From Bacteroidota bacterium (lineage in GTDB: Bacteria > Bacteroidota > Bacteroidia > Bacteroidales > VadinHA17): 17,547 nucleotides of DNA. Positions within the stretch are counted from its first letter, which is position 1. Every line of letters begins with the position of its first letter. The position numbers and the translations under genes were made by a program. The notes below the pieces were generated by a model that did not search any database, was not told the origin of the DNA, and saw only the letters and a list, made by a program, of their open reading frames with translations. Location of the stretch: assembly GCA_021816545.1 (NCBI GenBank), contig JAKAXP010000017.1:1-17547 (forward strand), in the 5' to 3' direction. Below are positions 1-7,937 of the stretch, one piece after another.

Positions 1-943
1 GGAAAAGAAGGTTAAGACGCAGTGCATCATGTTCGGAAAGGATGTTGGTAAACACCAGCACCAGTGCAAGCAGGGAGTATATGAAAAAGAGGACGAAATC
101 AATAAACTTCTCCAGCCCCGGCCGTTTGAACACGAATGTCACAAGGGCCACGAATAGGAAAACCAGCCAGAAGACTGCCTGAGGCACCCATACCTTTTTC
201 CCGTAGGACGGTGAAGGGATGTCTACAACGGTCTCAACAGGGCCTGCAAGCGGTTCACTGTTCCCGTTATGGATTATCATGCTTCCGGCGAAATTGTCCC
301 TCAGAAAGACCGGAAGGAACATCTCGTCTGCCACAGTCGCCTTCCTGTCTGCCTGCAGTCCGAGAAGCATGTCAGCTCCGAAATCGAGCCAAGGAAGAAC
401 CTTCTGGTACGGGTCAATGAGCTGACGGAAAGATCTGGCTTTATCCTTAACCGGGAATATCACCGTATCTACTGCCGATGCGGCGACTATATCGCGTACC
501 CTGGTAGCGCAGTTGTCAAAGAAAAAGTCATACCTGTACTTAACGTTTTCAGGCTTAAGATTCTCATTTATAAGGGAAAAAAGTTTCTCCTTCTCCCCTG
601 TCGTGAGATTCAGTTTCTGGGACCAGACAGACCTGCCCTCGGCGATATATTCTTCCAGGAATCTTTCATAGCTGTATGCACCCAGCATATAGTCGAGCTT
701 ACCCTTGGCAAAGCGGTAAACGAAATTGGGTGTGGAAAAATCAAAAATTCCCCAGTTATAAACCATGTCAAACGGTGCGTTGCGCATGGTGATCCTCAGG
801 GCTGTGTGCCCGTAGATTGAGTAGCTGGCTGTACCGGGTGCACATGTAATCATATAGACGTCAGCGCTGTCAGCGCTCTGAGCCTCAAGCCCACTGGTGA
901 AAAGCAGTGAAAAAAGTGCAGCAAGAAGAATTATCCTTTTCAT
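1..943 (-). CDS. DUF4105 domain membrane protein (3' end beyond left edge)
   Basis: Reading leftwards from the ATG at 941-943, the frame stays open to the window edge (about 314 codons), so the C-terminus is missing. The product opens with a signal peptide (MKRIILLAALFSLLF, then a small-residue region ending at EAQS). Next comes the hallmark of the DUF4105 (Lnb N-terminal-like) family, TCAPG followed by YSIYGHTALRI. After about 230 periplasmic residues two hydrophobic helices appear (around WVPQAVFWLVFLFVALVTF and FIDFVLFFIYSLLALVLVF), suggesting a protein anchored in the inner membrane by its C-terminal half. Bacteroidota members are from memory about 390 residues, so perhaps 70-80 are lost here. 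The role is unknown; a cell-envelope function is inferred. It lies 62 bases downstream of glpK on the same strand, with no clear promoter of its own. Confidence 0.85.
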   Translation of the reverse strand, partial: MKRIILLAALFSLLFTSGLEAQSADSADVYMITCAPGTASYSIYGHTALRITMRNAPFDMVYNWGIFDFSTPNFVYRFAKGKLDYMLGAYSYERFLEEYIAEGRSVWSQKLNLTTGEKEKLFSLINENLKPENVKYRYDFFFDNCATRVRDIVAASAVDTVIFPVKDKARSFRQLIDPYQKVLPWLDFGADMLLGLQADRKATVADEMFLPVFLRDNFAGSMIIHNGNSEPLAGPVETVVDIPSPSYGKKVWVPQAVFWLVFLFVALVTFVFKRPGLEKFIDFVLFFIYSLLALVLVFTNILSEHDALRLNLLF

Positions 944-1005
944 ATTTTCGATTTTATTTTATAAAGTCCGGGTCGTTCAGATGCAATCAATGTTTTACGT
1001 AAATG

Positions 1006-2502
1006 TTAATGGTCATCTGCCCATTTACCTGCTGCCCTCACTGCGCGGTGCCATCCTCCCACCAGGATTTCAGCTTCGCCGGGTTGCATTTCCGGTGAGA
1101 AGATTATCCCGGCCTGCCAAAGGCTTCGCAATTCATCAATTCCTTTCCAGAATCCTGTCGACAGGCCAGCGAGAAAGGCAGCACCGAGGGCCGTTGTCTC
1201 AGTGATGCCGGAACGAACCACATCAGCCCGGAGCAGGTCAGCCTGGAATTGCATGAGACGGCTGTTGACAGTAGCCCCTCCGTCAACTCTTAACTCTTTT
1301 ATCTTCAGCCCTGAATCCTTTTCCATTGCAAGCAGTACATCAAGTGTCTGGTATGCTATGCTCTCAAGTGCGGCACGGGCAATATGTGCGGCAGTTGATC
1401 CCCTGGTAAGCCCGGTGATGATACCCCTGGCGTGCTGGTTCCAGTAAGGAGCGCCAAGACCGGCAAAGGCAGGGACAAAAAATACACCATCCGAAGAGCC
1501 TACCTGTGATGCCAGGTCCTCCACCTCAGATGACTGCCTTATGATGCCGAGTCCGTCACGAAGCCACTGCACCACCGCACCTCCTATGAAGATACTCCCC
1601 TCAAGGGCGTATGTAGTTTCATTTCCTATCTTCCAGGCCACGGTTGTCAGTAGCCTGTTATGCGACTTCATGGGCATGCTGCCTGTGTTCATCATCATGA
1701 AACAGCCTGTACCGTAGGTATTCTTGACCATTCCCTGTCCCACGCACATCTGTCCGAACAGTGCTGCCTGCTGGTCGCCCGCAATACCTGAGACCGGTAT
1801 TTGAGACCCAAAGATGCCGGATGTAAGCCCGTAAACCTCGGATGATGAGCGTACTTCAGGGAGAACGGATTCAGGTATTCCGAAGAGTGAAAGCAGCTCC
1901 CGGTCCCATTCCATGGTCCTGATATTGAACAGCATAGTCCTGGAAGCATTGGAAACGTCAGTTACATGAAGGCGTCCGCCGGTCAGGTTCCAGACAAGCC
2001 ATGTATCGATGGTACCGAACGCAAGTTCGCCTCTTTCAGCCGCTTCCCTGGTACCGCTGACGTTCTCAAGTATCCACCTCACCTTGGTTGCAGAAAAATA
2101 GGCATCAACTATAAGGCCGGTCCTGTCAGCAATCATATCCGCAAGGCCCTCCTCCTTCAGAAAGTCACAATAATCTGCCGTTCTGCGGTCCTGCCAGACG
2201 ATTGCATTGTACACCGGTTTGCCTGTTCTCCTGTTCCAGACCACGGTTGTTTCCCTCTGGTTTGTGATTCCGATACCGGCCACCCCGCTGCTGTCAACGC
2301 CTGCCCTTGTCAGAGTTTCGGCTGCCACGCCGGCCTGGGTTGCCCATATCTCTTCAGGGTCATGCTCAACCCATCCGGGCTTCGGAAATATCTGGCCAAA
2401 CTCCTTCCGTGAAGAGGCAACCGGCTGCCCGTCCATGCCGAATAGAATGGCCCTGGAACTTGTCGTTCCCTGGTCAAGGGAGAGAATATAACCTTTCTTC
2501 AT
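1006..2502 (-). CDS. glpK: glycerol kinase
   Basis: Glycerol kinase of the FGGY carbohydrate kinase family: ATP plus glycerol gives sn-glycerol 3-phosphate in the cytoplasm, the first step of glycerol use. The 498 residues match the usual length of 495-505. The N-terminal phosphate-binding signature DQGTTSSRAILF sits at residues 10-21. WVEHDPEEIW, the FGTIDTWLVWNLTGG segment and GIAGDQQAALFGQ follow, and the C-terminal domain carries the ATP-site stretch RVDGGATVNSRLMQFQADLL. The start is the ATG at 2500-2502. No glpF transporter or glpD dehydrogenase lies within the window, so glycerol entry and oxidation must be encoded elsewhere. An exact TAnnTTTG -7 element lies 20 bases upstream. Confidence 0.96.
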   Translation of the reverse strand: MKKGYILSLDQGTTSSRAILFGMDGQPVASSRKEFGQIFPKPGWVEHDPEEIWATQAGVAAETLTRAGVDSSGVAGIGITNQRETTVVWNRRTGKPVYNAIVWQDRRTADYCDFLKEEGLADMIADRTGLIVDAYFSATKVRWILENVSGTREAAERGELAFGTIDTWLVWNLTGGRLHVTDVSNASRTMLFNIRTMEWDRELLSLFGIPESVLPEVRSSSEVYGLTSGIFGSQIPVSGIAGDQQAALFGQMCVGQGMVKNTYGTGCFMMMNTGSMPMKSHNRLLTTVAWKIGNETTYALEGSIFIGGAVVQWLRDGLGIIRQSSEVEDLASQVGSSDGVFFVPAFAGLGAPYWNQHARGIITGLTRGSTAAHIARAALESIAYQTLDVLLAMEKDSGLKIKELRVDGGATVNSRLMQFQADLLRADVVRSGITETTALGAAFLAGLSTGFWKGIDELRSLWQAGIIFSPEMQPGEAEILVGGWHRAVRAAGKWADDH

Positions 2503-2521
2503 GGCCTTAAGGTCTGATCCG

Positions 2522-2529
2522 CAAAAATA
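2522..2529 (-). promoter_or_regulatory. candidate Bacteroidota -7 element for glpK
   Basis: On the minus strand the sequence is TATTTTTG, an exact TAnnTTTG match 20 bases upstream of the glpK ATG. I see no good -33 TTG at 19-21 bases, so the call rests on one box only. Confidence 0.35.
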
Positions 2530-2635
2530 TGACCTCTAAAGTACTATATTTTGGCCAATGGCAACAATCGGCGAAGCAGCCCTTCATAAACCGCAATTAC
2601 CGCTTACGGATAGCGGAAAATAAATTATTAAACAG

Positions 2636-2643
2636 TAAATTTG
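2636..2643 (+). promoter_or_regulatory. candidate -7 element for the cytidylate-kinase-like gene
   Basis: TAAATTTG matches TAnnTTTG exactly and lies 23 bases before the ATG at 2667. It falls inside the longer open frame that begins at 2529, which supports the downstream start. No convincing -33 box is visible. Confidence 0.35.
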
Positions 2644-2666
2644 GATATTGCAAAATCCACCGGCGC

Positions 2667-3305
2667 ATGGCACAAAGATATGTTATTACAATAGGAAGAC
2701 AGCTTGGCAGCGGAGGAAGGGAGATCGGGCAGAAACTGTCTGCCAGGCTGGGGATAGCTTTTTATGACAAGGAACTGATAAGGATCGCCTCACAGGAGAG
2801 CGGCCTGAAGGAGGAGTTTTTTGAAAGGGTAGATGAGCAGAAGCATTTCAGCCTTTTTCCCGGGATTCTCGGGCTTCGGACCGCCATGGGTGATGACTTC
2901 TTCTCCAATTATTACCTCAGCAATGAATCACTGTTCAGGATACAGAGCGATGTGATGAAAAAGCTTGCCGCGGAAGGATCATGTATTTTTGTCGGCAGGT
3001 GCGCAGACTATGTAATGAAAGATGAGCGGAATTGCCTGAATCTCTTTGTGAGCGCTGACATGGAAGAACGGATAAGGAGGATAGCCCAGAGCCATAAGAT
3101 CAGTGAAGGCAAGGCGAAGGAGCTGATAGAGCGTACCGACAAGGGACGCTCATCCTACTATAACTACTTCACCGGCAAGACGTGGGGAGCCGCTGAATCA
3201 TACCATCTCTGCATCAATTCATCGCTCCTCGGCATTGATGAGACTGTCAGGCTTATATGCCATGTAGCAGAAACCAGGTTCAGCCTTCAGGCAAGAAAAG
3301 AATAG
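2667..3305 (+). CDS. cytidylate kinase-like protein (AAA_26/Cytidylate_kin2 type)
   Basis: A 212-residue P-loop kinase-like protein. The N-terminus reads ITIGRQLGSGGREIG (residues 7-21), followed by LSARLGIAFYDKELI, the pattern of the Cytidylate_kin2 family, which is related to CMP kinase but separate from Cmk itself. A mid-protein CIFVGRCADYVM strand, and RIAQSHKIS followed by RTDKGRSSYYNYFTGKTWG, fit the family's NMP-binding and lid regions. The ATG at 2667 was chosen because the family's first strand starts at once. The open frame continues upstream to an ATG at 2529, but those 46 residues look like translated intergenic DNA and contain a promoter-like box. True substrate is unknown; nucleotide kinase activity is inferred from the family. 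It is divergent from glpK and convergent with the VOC gene. Confidence 0.82.
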   Translation: MAQRYVITIGRQLGSGGREIGQKLSARLGIAFYDKELIRIASQESGLKEEFFERVDEQKHFSLFPGILGLRTAMGDDFFSNYYLSNESLFRIQSDVMKKLAAEGSCIFVGRCADYVMKDERNCLNLFVSADMEERIRRIAQSHKISEGKAKELIERTDKGRSSYYNYFTGKTWGAAESYHLCINSSLLGIDETVRLICHVAETRFSLQARKE

Positions 3306-3357
3306 GAAACAAACCCGGCACCTTCAGGAATAAGTCTGGAATAATGTTCCTGCAATG

Positions 3358-3795
3358 TCATTCCTTTGCTGAGCAGTTGAACATCCACTGGATGCCGAAT
3401 CTGTCGCGGAGGGAACCATAATAGTCGCCCCAGAACATCTCCTGCAGATCCTGTTCCACCACTCCCCCCTCGGAAAGGGCTGAAAAAATTCGTCTTGTCT
3501 CTGCCCTGGTTGCAGGCATGAGGTTTATATAGGCATTGTTGCCGGCAGTAATCCTGAAGCCCATTGATTTTGGTGCATCGCTGCCCATAAGTGCAAATCC
3601 GTCCAGAATTGGCAGGCTTACATGCATAACCAGATCCAGATCCTCTGCAGGCAACGGAGGCATCTTTTCTGAGGGCGGGACATCCCTGAATCGCATTATT
3701 CCTCCCTGGAATTCCCCGCCAAAAACCTGTTTGTAGAAGTTGAAGGCAGCTTCAGTTTCCCGCTCAAAATTGAGATAAATACTTACCTGTGACAT
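3358..3795 (-). CDS. PhnB-like VOC (glyoxalase/bleomycin-resistance fold) protein
   Basis: A 145-residue member of the vicinal oxygen chelate superfamily, PhnB-like (3-dmu-9_3-mt) branch. Typical segments are YLNFERETEAAFNFYKQVFGGEF at the start, the central MGSDAP, and a C-terminal FWGDYYGSLRDRFGIQWMFN. Members are small dimeric proteins; many lack a proven activity, and the older methyltransferase label should not be trusted. The start codon lies inside the 3' end of the upstream FeoB-associated gene, a 32-base overlap in a different frame, so the two are probably translated from one mRNA and this may be the last gene of the feo operon. A link to iron transport is inference from position only. 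Convergent with the kinase-like gene, 52 bases away. Confidence 0.88.
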   Translation of the reverse strand: MSQVSIYLNFERETEAAFNFYKQVFGGEFQGGIMRFRDVPPSEKMPPLPAEDLDLVMHVSLPILDGFALMGSDAPKSMGFRITAGNNAYINLMPATRAETRRIFSALSEGGVVEQDLQEMFWGDYYGSLRDRFGIQWMFNCSAKE

Positions 3796-3964
3796 GGTTG
3801 TTTGTTTTTGAAGTCATACATTCCCTTATTTCCCTTTTCGCGGCACAGCCGCCACAATCGCCGCAGCCGGATGATTTTCCGGGTCTCAGTGCCCTTAATG
3901 TTGAATAAAGAGCATATGAGACTGCGGCGAAGACGATAATCAATGTTATTATATCCTGATCCAT
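3764..3964 (-). CDS. FeoB-associated Cys-rich membrane protein
   Basis: A 66-residue peptide with one N-terminal transmembrane helix (about residues 5-23, ITLIIVFAAVSYALYSTL), a basic stop (RALRPGK) and then a cysteine cluster at C34, C37, C40 and C49 (pattern CxxCxxC plus one). This is the layout of the FeoB-associated Cys-rich protein family (PF12669-like), thought to sit in the inner membrane and help FeoB-mediated Fe(II) uptake, perhaps as a small metal-handling partner like FeoC. The ATG lies 10 bases after the feoB stop, so co-expression is very likely. Its 3' end overlaps the VOC gene by 32 bases. The last 15 residues (after C49) are polar and may be dispensable. Confidence 0.88.
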   Translation of the reverse strand: MDQDIITLIIVFAAVSYALYSTLRALRPGKSSGCGDCGGCAAKREIRECMTSKTNNHVTGKYLSQF

Positions 3965-3974
3965 TATACTGTAT

Positions 3975-6344
3975 TTAGAACAACCATTTGCCTGCCTGGT
4001 TCACAAGAAAGGCAACAATCCACGCCAGGACAGTTGTATAAAACATGCTGAACAATGCCCACTTTGTTGCCGACTCCTTTTTAATTGCAGCAATCACGGC
4101 AACGCATGGAAAGTATATGAGGACGAACAGCATAAATGCGACTGCAACAAAAGGGGTAAAGACTTTTTGTCCCGCAAGCCTGCCAGAAGCATGTTCCTGT
4201 TCCCTGAGCCGTTCACCAAGCCCGGCGGTACCGACCTCTCCTGCTTCATCTCCCTGGTAAAGAACACCCATGGTGCTGACAACCACCTCCTTCGCCGCCA
4301 ATCCGGTGACAATACTGACACCCAGTTTCCAGTCAAATCCCAGCGGCTGCACCGCCGGTTCAATGAAATGACCTGCCCTCCCGATCCATGAATGCTCAAG
4401 CCGCTCCATCCGTGTCCCTTCCTCCAGCCTCGGAAAATAAGACAGCGCCCAGATGATCACGGAGGCCACAAGAATTATACTGCCCATCTTGTGAAGGTAC
4501 TGTTTGGCATTGAACCACATGTGCCTGAAGGTGTTTCGCATCGAAGGTATCCGGTAAGGAGGCAGCTCCATCACAAACGGGACATCCTTGCCGGCAAAGA
4601 TTGTTTTTTTAAGCAGCAGTGCCACCGAGATTGCAAGGACAATGCCGGTGAGGTATACCGAAAACAGCACCAGCCCCTGCCTCTTTTCAAAAAAGGCTGA
4701 TATGATCAGAACATACACGGGAAGTCTTGCACTGCATGACATGAAGGGGGCAATCAGCATTGTCATTACCCTGTCTTTCCTGTTTTCCAGCGTGCGGGTG
4801 GCCATTATTGCCGGCACATTGCAACCGAAACCCATAAGCAGGGGAATGAACGACTTGCCGTGCAGCCCGATCCTGTGCATCAGTTTGTCCATTATGAATG
4901 AAACGCGGGCCATGTAACCCGTGTCTTCCATAAGGGAGATGAAGAAGAAGAGAATAAGTATATTGGGAAGGAATACTATGACGCCTCCCACCCCTGCTAT
5001 CACACCGTCAACCAAAAGGTCATGAAATGATCCGGGCGGAATAAGGTTGCCTGCCATGGCACCGAGCCTGCTGACCCCTGATTCTATCCACTCCATCGGA
5101 AGGCTGCCAGCCACAAAGGTTGTCTGGAACATAATAAAAAGGAAAGCAAGAAATATCGGATATCCCCAGATCCGGTGAGTAAGAAGGGAGTCAGGATCAC
5201 GCCCCGGACTGACTGCAGAATTTTTCGCGGGCGTCATGGTTTCTGCGAGGGCTCCTGCAATAAAGCCATAACGCGCATCAGCCATAACAGAATCGACCTC
5301 ATCCCCGAATGCCTTTGCAAGCATGTTTCTTTCAGCCTGCGCCATGGCTGCAAGTGACCGGTATCCTGAAATACCTTCAACCATGGCTGTCACTTTCCTG
5401 TCTCCTTCAAGTAGCTTTATGGCAAGATAACGGTCAGGGAAACCGTCAGGAGCCCCGCCGTTCTTTCTGATCTCCTTTTGCAAGGCTTCCAGAGACGGTT
5501 CCACACTGCTGCCATAGTTGATCCGGACAGGCCTTGATATGGGATTCTCACCCCTGTAAACTTCCACTACGCGGTTCAGAAGCTCGAGTATTCCTCTTCC
5601 CCTCACCGCAACTGTTGGCACAACCGGAATCCCCAGCATGGTACCCAGTTCATCAAATTTTAACTTCGCGCCGCTTTTCTGAAGCTCATCGTACATGTTA
5701 AGGGCAACTATTACCCTGACATTCATTTCTATGAGCTGTGTGGTCAGATAGAGATTCCTTTCGAGGTTGGAGGCATCAACCACATTAATGACCACATCAG
5801 GCCTGCCTTCAAGCAGCCTTGTCCTGACAAACAGTTCCTCCGGGGTATATTCGGTGACCGAATATGTGCCCGGAAGGTCTGTAAGGTTAATCAGGTATCC
5901 CCCGTGGTGAATGGTTGTTTCCCTGGCATCTACTGTTACCCCGCTGTAATTGCCGGTACGCTCATGTGCCCCTGAGGCCTGGTTGAACAATGATGTTTTC
6001 CCGCTGTTGGGATTTCCCACCAGGGCCACATTAATTACCTTTCCGTCAACCCTGTATCCCTGATGCCGGCAGCCCTGATCACCAGCAAAGATCCCGGCAG
6101 ATGTTTCAACCCTGTACTCCTCACCCGGGATAACTTCAACAAGCCACGCTTCCTGGCGGCGCAGGGAGACATTGTAGCCCATGATCCGGTATTCCACAGG
6201 ATCAAGGAGCGGGGCATTTCTTATTACCTCCACATTCTTTCCGCGGATGAATCCCATTTCCATTATACGCTTGCGGAATGCCCCGCTGCCGTGTATCCTG
6301 GTGATTGTTCCCTTCTCGCTCGTTGCCAGCTCAGATAATCGCAT
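3975..6344 (-). CDS. feoB: ferrous iron transporter, FeoA-FeoB single-chain fusion
   Basis: Fe(II) uptake across the inner membrane. From the chosen start the protein has 789 residues: an SH3-like FeoA domain (about 1-73, with RKRIMEMGFIRG and YNVSLRRQEAWLVEV), then the FeoB G domain with G1 GNPNSGKT (110-117), G3 DLPG (156-159) and G4 NMYD (216-219), a helical GDI-like region, and a permease half with the paired gate segments GFGCNVPAIMATR and CSARLPVYVLI. The fused FeoA is standard for many Bacteroidota. The frame runs up to 6464 without a stop, and another ATG lies at 6395. I chose the ATG at 6344 because the FeoA fold starts there (MRLSELATSEKG) and because a promoter at 6462-6492 would start transcription near 6455, excluding the longest form. 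It is followed by the Cys-rich gene after 10 bases. Confidence 0.95.
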   Translation of the reverse strand: MRLSELATSEKGTITRIHGSGAFRKRIMEMGFIRGKNVEVIRNAPLLDPVEYRIMGYNVSLRRQEAWLVEVIPGEEYRVETSAGIFAGDQGCRHQGYRVDGKVINVALVGNPNSGKTSLFNQASGAHERTGNYSGVTVDARETTIHHGGYLINLTDLPGTYSVTEYTPEELFVRTRLLEGRPDVVINVVDASNLERNLYLTTQLIEMNVRVIVALNMYDELQKSGAKLKFDELGTMLGIPVVPTVAVRGRGILELLNRVVEVYRGENPISRPVRINYGSSVEPSLEALQKEIRKNGGAPDGFPDRYLAIKLLEGDRKVTAMVEGISGYRSLAAMAQAERNMLAKAFGDEVDSVMADARYGFIAGALAETMTPAKNSAVSPGRDPDSLLTHRIWGYPIFLAFLFIMFQTTFVAGSLPMEWIESGVSRLGAMAGNLIPPGSFHDLLVDGVIAGVGGVIVFLPNILILFFFISLMEDTGYMARVSFIMDKLMHRIGLHGKSFIPLLMGFGCNVPAIMATRTLENRKDRVMTMLIAPFMSCSARLPVYVLIISAFFEKRQGLVLFSVYLTGIVLAISVALLLKKTIFAGKDVPFVMELPPYRIPSMRNTFRHMWFNAKQYLHKMGSIILVASVIIWALSYFPRLEEGTRMERLEHSWIGRAGHFIEPAVQPLGFDWKLGVSIVTGLAAKEVVVSTMGVLYQGDEAGEVGTAGLGERLREQEHASGRLAGQKVFTPFVAVAFMLFVLIYFPCVAVIAAIKKESATKWALFSMFYTTVLAWIVAFLVNQAGKWLF

Positions 6345-6461
6345 ATTCAAATCTGTCAGAGTGAAACTCCGGGTCTCATAATTTTTAAATTGCATCCGGC
6401 AAGAGAAAACCCGAAATGCATTTTCTGACCGGGAGGAGTTCCATATACTCAGTAACCGGCA

Positions 6462-6492
6462 CAAATGTACCGATGGCAGAAATTTCTGGAAA
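6462..6492 (-). promoter_or_regulatory. predicted Bacteroidota promoter of the feoAB operon
   Basis: On the minus strand, TACATTTG (6462-6469) matches the -7 consensus TAnnTTTG exactly. TTTC (6489-6492), one base off the -33 TTTG, precedes it by 19 bases, the normal spacing. It predicts a leader of roughly 110 nt before the ATG at 6344. Confidence 0.6.
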
Positions 6493-6524
6493 TCCTCAAT
6501 AATTATGAAAATGAGGGGGCGGGG

Positions 6525-6540
6525 TCATCATAAATGATGA
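6525..6540. promoter_or_regulatory. perfect 7-bp inverted repeat upstream of feoAB (candidate operator)
   Basis: TCATCAT and ATGATGA are perfect inverted arms separated by AA. It lies between the LuxR-type gene's stop (6558) and the feoAB promoter, about 33 bases beyond the -33 box, a position suited to an activator or an iron-responsive regulator. There is no T-run on either side, so it is not an obvious terminator. The regulator is unknown. Confidence 0.4.
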
Positions 6541-6557
6541 TGCAAGATTGCCTGAAC

Positions 6558-7157
6558 TCAGAGGCCGGTACTGCCGGGGGTGATGTATTTCTTCACCACA
6601 GCATAGATTGCCAGGCCGGAAACAGACCTGATGCCGGTTTTTACCGAAAGATTCTTCCTGTGCGTTATGACCGTGTTGGTGCTTATGTGCAGTTCTTCCG
6701 CAATTTCCTTTGTGGCCTTGCCGGAAGCAAGCAACCTGAGGACCTCTATCTCCCTCTCAGTCAGGCCTGCAGTTCCGGGGTCGCCGTCTGCGGGAATGGT
6801 TTCGGCCGATTCGTTTCCAAGGGTATAAATGATTTTTGACGGAGGATCGTTTATCGTGATCCTGTCATCAAAATGAGACAGCAGGCTCTCGTCAAAAAAG
6901 GCATAAAGCAGGGCAATCAGCCTGGTGCCAGGGGATGAAGTCCTGATAGCGTGCACAATCCGGGTGTTAGCATGGACAAGACCGGGATTAATGATCACGG
7001 CACTTACTGTTCTGACGGTCACAAGCCGCTGAATTTCCTCGGGTGATTCTGCCCGGAGAACTGAAAATCCTTTTCCGGAACTGCCTATGACGGAAGCCAG
7101 GCCGCTGTAGAGCAACCCAGAAGGCTCTGCAATCACTATGTTGACCGTACTGCTCAA
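6558..7157 (-). CDS. LuxR/NarL-type regulator with degenerate receiver domain
   Basis: A 199-residue DNA-binding regulator. The C-terminal LuxR/GerE helix-turn-helix is clear (about 131-193: LTEREIEVLRLLASGKATKEI, HISTNTVITHRKNL). The N-terminal 115 residues have the outline of a response-regulator receiver, but the acidic pair is E11-P12, the phospho-acceptor aspartate position is N57 (IINPGL), and the usual conserved lysine is not evident. It therefore probably does not take a phosphate and may respond to protein contact or a ligand. The start is TTG at 7155-7157, overlapping the stop of the hemerythrin gene as TTGA; no in-frame ATG is nearby, though a GTG occurs at codon 8. The overlap implies translational coupling. 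It probably regulates its own operon or the adjacent feoAB (inference). Confidence 0.85.
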   Translation of the reverse strand: MSSTVNIVIAEPSGLLYSGLASVIGSSGKGFSVLRAESPEEIQRLVTVRTVSAVIINPGLVHANTRIVHAIRTSSPGTRLIALLYAFFDESLLSHFDDRITINDPPSKIIYTLGNESAETIPADGDPGTAGLTEREIEVLRLLASGKATKEIAEELHISTNTVITHRKNLSVKTGIRSVSGLAIYAVVKKYITPGSTGL

Positions 7158-7882
7158 TTCCTGTTGTTTATCCTTGCTTCCATGGAGGCAACAAGCGGGA
7201 TCAGCAGATGATCCTCTATTCCTGAATGAATGCGCAGGTCATGTTCAAGTTCGTACAGCCTGAATAGCAGCCTCCTCCTGACCTGCCTCCCCTCCTTCAG
7301 CGGGAGGTATTCAATCAGAAGGCTTTTCAGGTCGTCAAGCTTCTCTTCAATATCATCATGGTGCTCCCTGTACTGAGACACAGAGTAACCGGTCGTTTCA
7401 GTCTCAGTATTCTTACCTGTCAGTTTTTCGTTCAGTTGAACGATATATGGAAATACTGTTTGTTCCTCGTAATCAAAGTGGTTTTTTACTTCTGCCAGAT
7501 ACTCCGTGAAGAACTTTTCAATCATCCGGGTCTCTTCAGAATTTCCTGACATGCTGATCCCGCTGATTGTTTCCATAATACCCGGGTAAACCTCCTCGGA
7601 GTAATACCGGTGACTGTTCTTAAGGTACCTGATTATCGAAGGAACCTCCCTCCCGGTAAAGGGCATGCCGTCAGCGTGGTTCATATTGCCGTACAGGTTC
7701 ACGAAGGTGAGGAAAAGGTCCCTGTCGATGCCGTTGTCAGATGCCACGTCACCAATTGACTTCTCCTGCAGGGGGAGGTCAATATTAAGGTGCTCCAGAA
7801 GGAGGAGCAGGAAAGGATTTTCTGAAACAGCCTCTGACATCCGTGTGGAGGCTGAGAGATTTGAACTTCCGGCCATTCTCAT
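7154..7882 (-). CDS. hemerythrin HHE-domain protein (RIC/YtfE/ScdA-like)
   Basis: A 242-residue cytoplasmic di-iron protein. An N-terminal region (to about residue 70) contains IGDVASDNGIDRDLF, recalling the ScdA/RIC N-terminal domain. A four-helix HHE domain follows with ligand candidates H91 (NSHRYY), H135 and E139 (HFDYEE), H174/H175 (EHHDD), and H219 with E223 (HSGIEDHLLIP), the same order as the di-iron ligands of YtfE. Such proteins repair Fe-S or non-heme iron centres after NO or oxidative damage, or sense O2/NO. I start at the ATG 7880-7882; a TTG three codons upstream (7889-7891) is an alternative, and another ATG lies at 7876. It overlaps the downstream LuxR-type gene by 4 bases. 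Two direct repeats around a dyad lie just upstream. Confidence 0.85.
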   Translation of the reverse strand: MRMAGSSNLSASTRMSEAVSENPFLLLLLEHLNIDLPLQEKSIGDVASDNGIDRDLFLTFVNLYGNMNHADGMPFTGREVPSIIRYLKNSHRYYSEEVYPGIMETISGISMSGNSEETRMIEKFFTEYLAEVKNHFDYEEQTVFPYIVQLNEKLTGKNTETETTGYSVSQYREHHDDIEEKLDDLKSLLIEYLPLKEGRQVRRRLLFRLYELEHDLRIHSGIEDHLLIPLVASMEARINNRN

Positions 7883-7937
7883 TTCATTCAATTGATCTGT
7901 TCACACAGTCCGGCCGGTTCCGGGCCGCATTATCATA

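Noticed and set aside
269..820. A 183-codon open frame on the plus strand.
   Set aside because: It lies antisense to the DUF4105 coding frame, which has a signal peptide and family motifs; the plus-strand product resembles no protein family.
2529..2666. A 46-residue N-terminal extension of the cytidylate-kinase-like protein.
   Set aside because: Low-complexity polar sequence covering intergenic DNA with a -7 box; the family N-terminus begins at the ATG 2667.
3325..3352. CAGGAA/TTCCTG arms between the convergent kinase-like and VOC genes, a possible bidirectional terminator.
   Set aside because: Only 6 bp with a 16-base loop and no T-run on either strand.
6345..6464. A 40-residue N-terminal extension of FeoB.
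   Set aside because: It runs through the predicted promoter, lacks FeoA-like sequence, and the FeoA fold starts at the ATG 6344.
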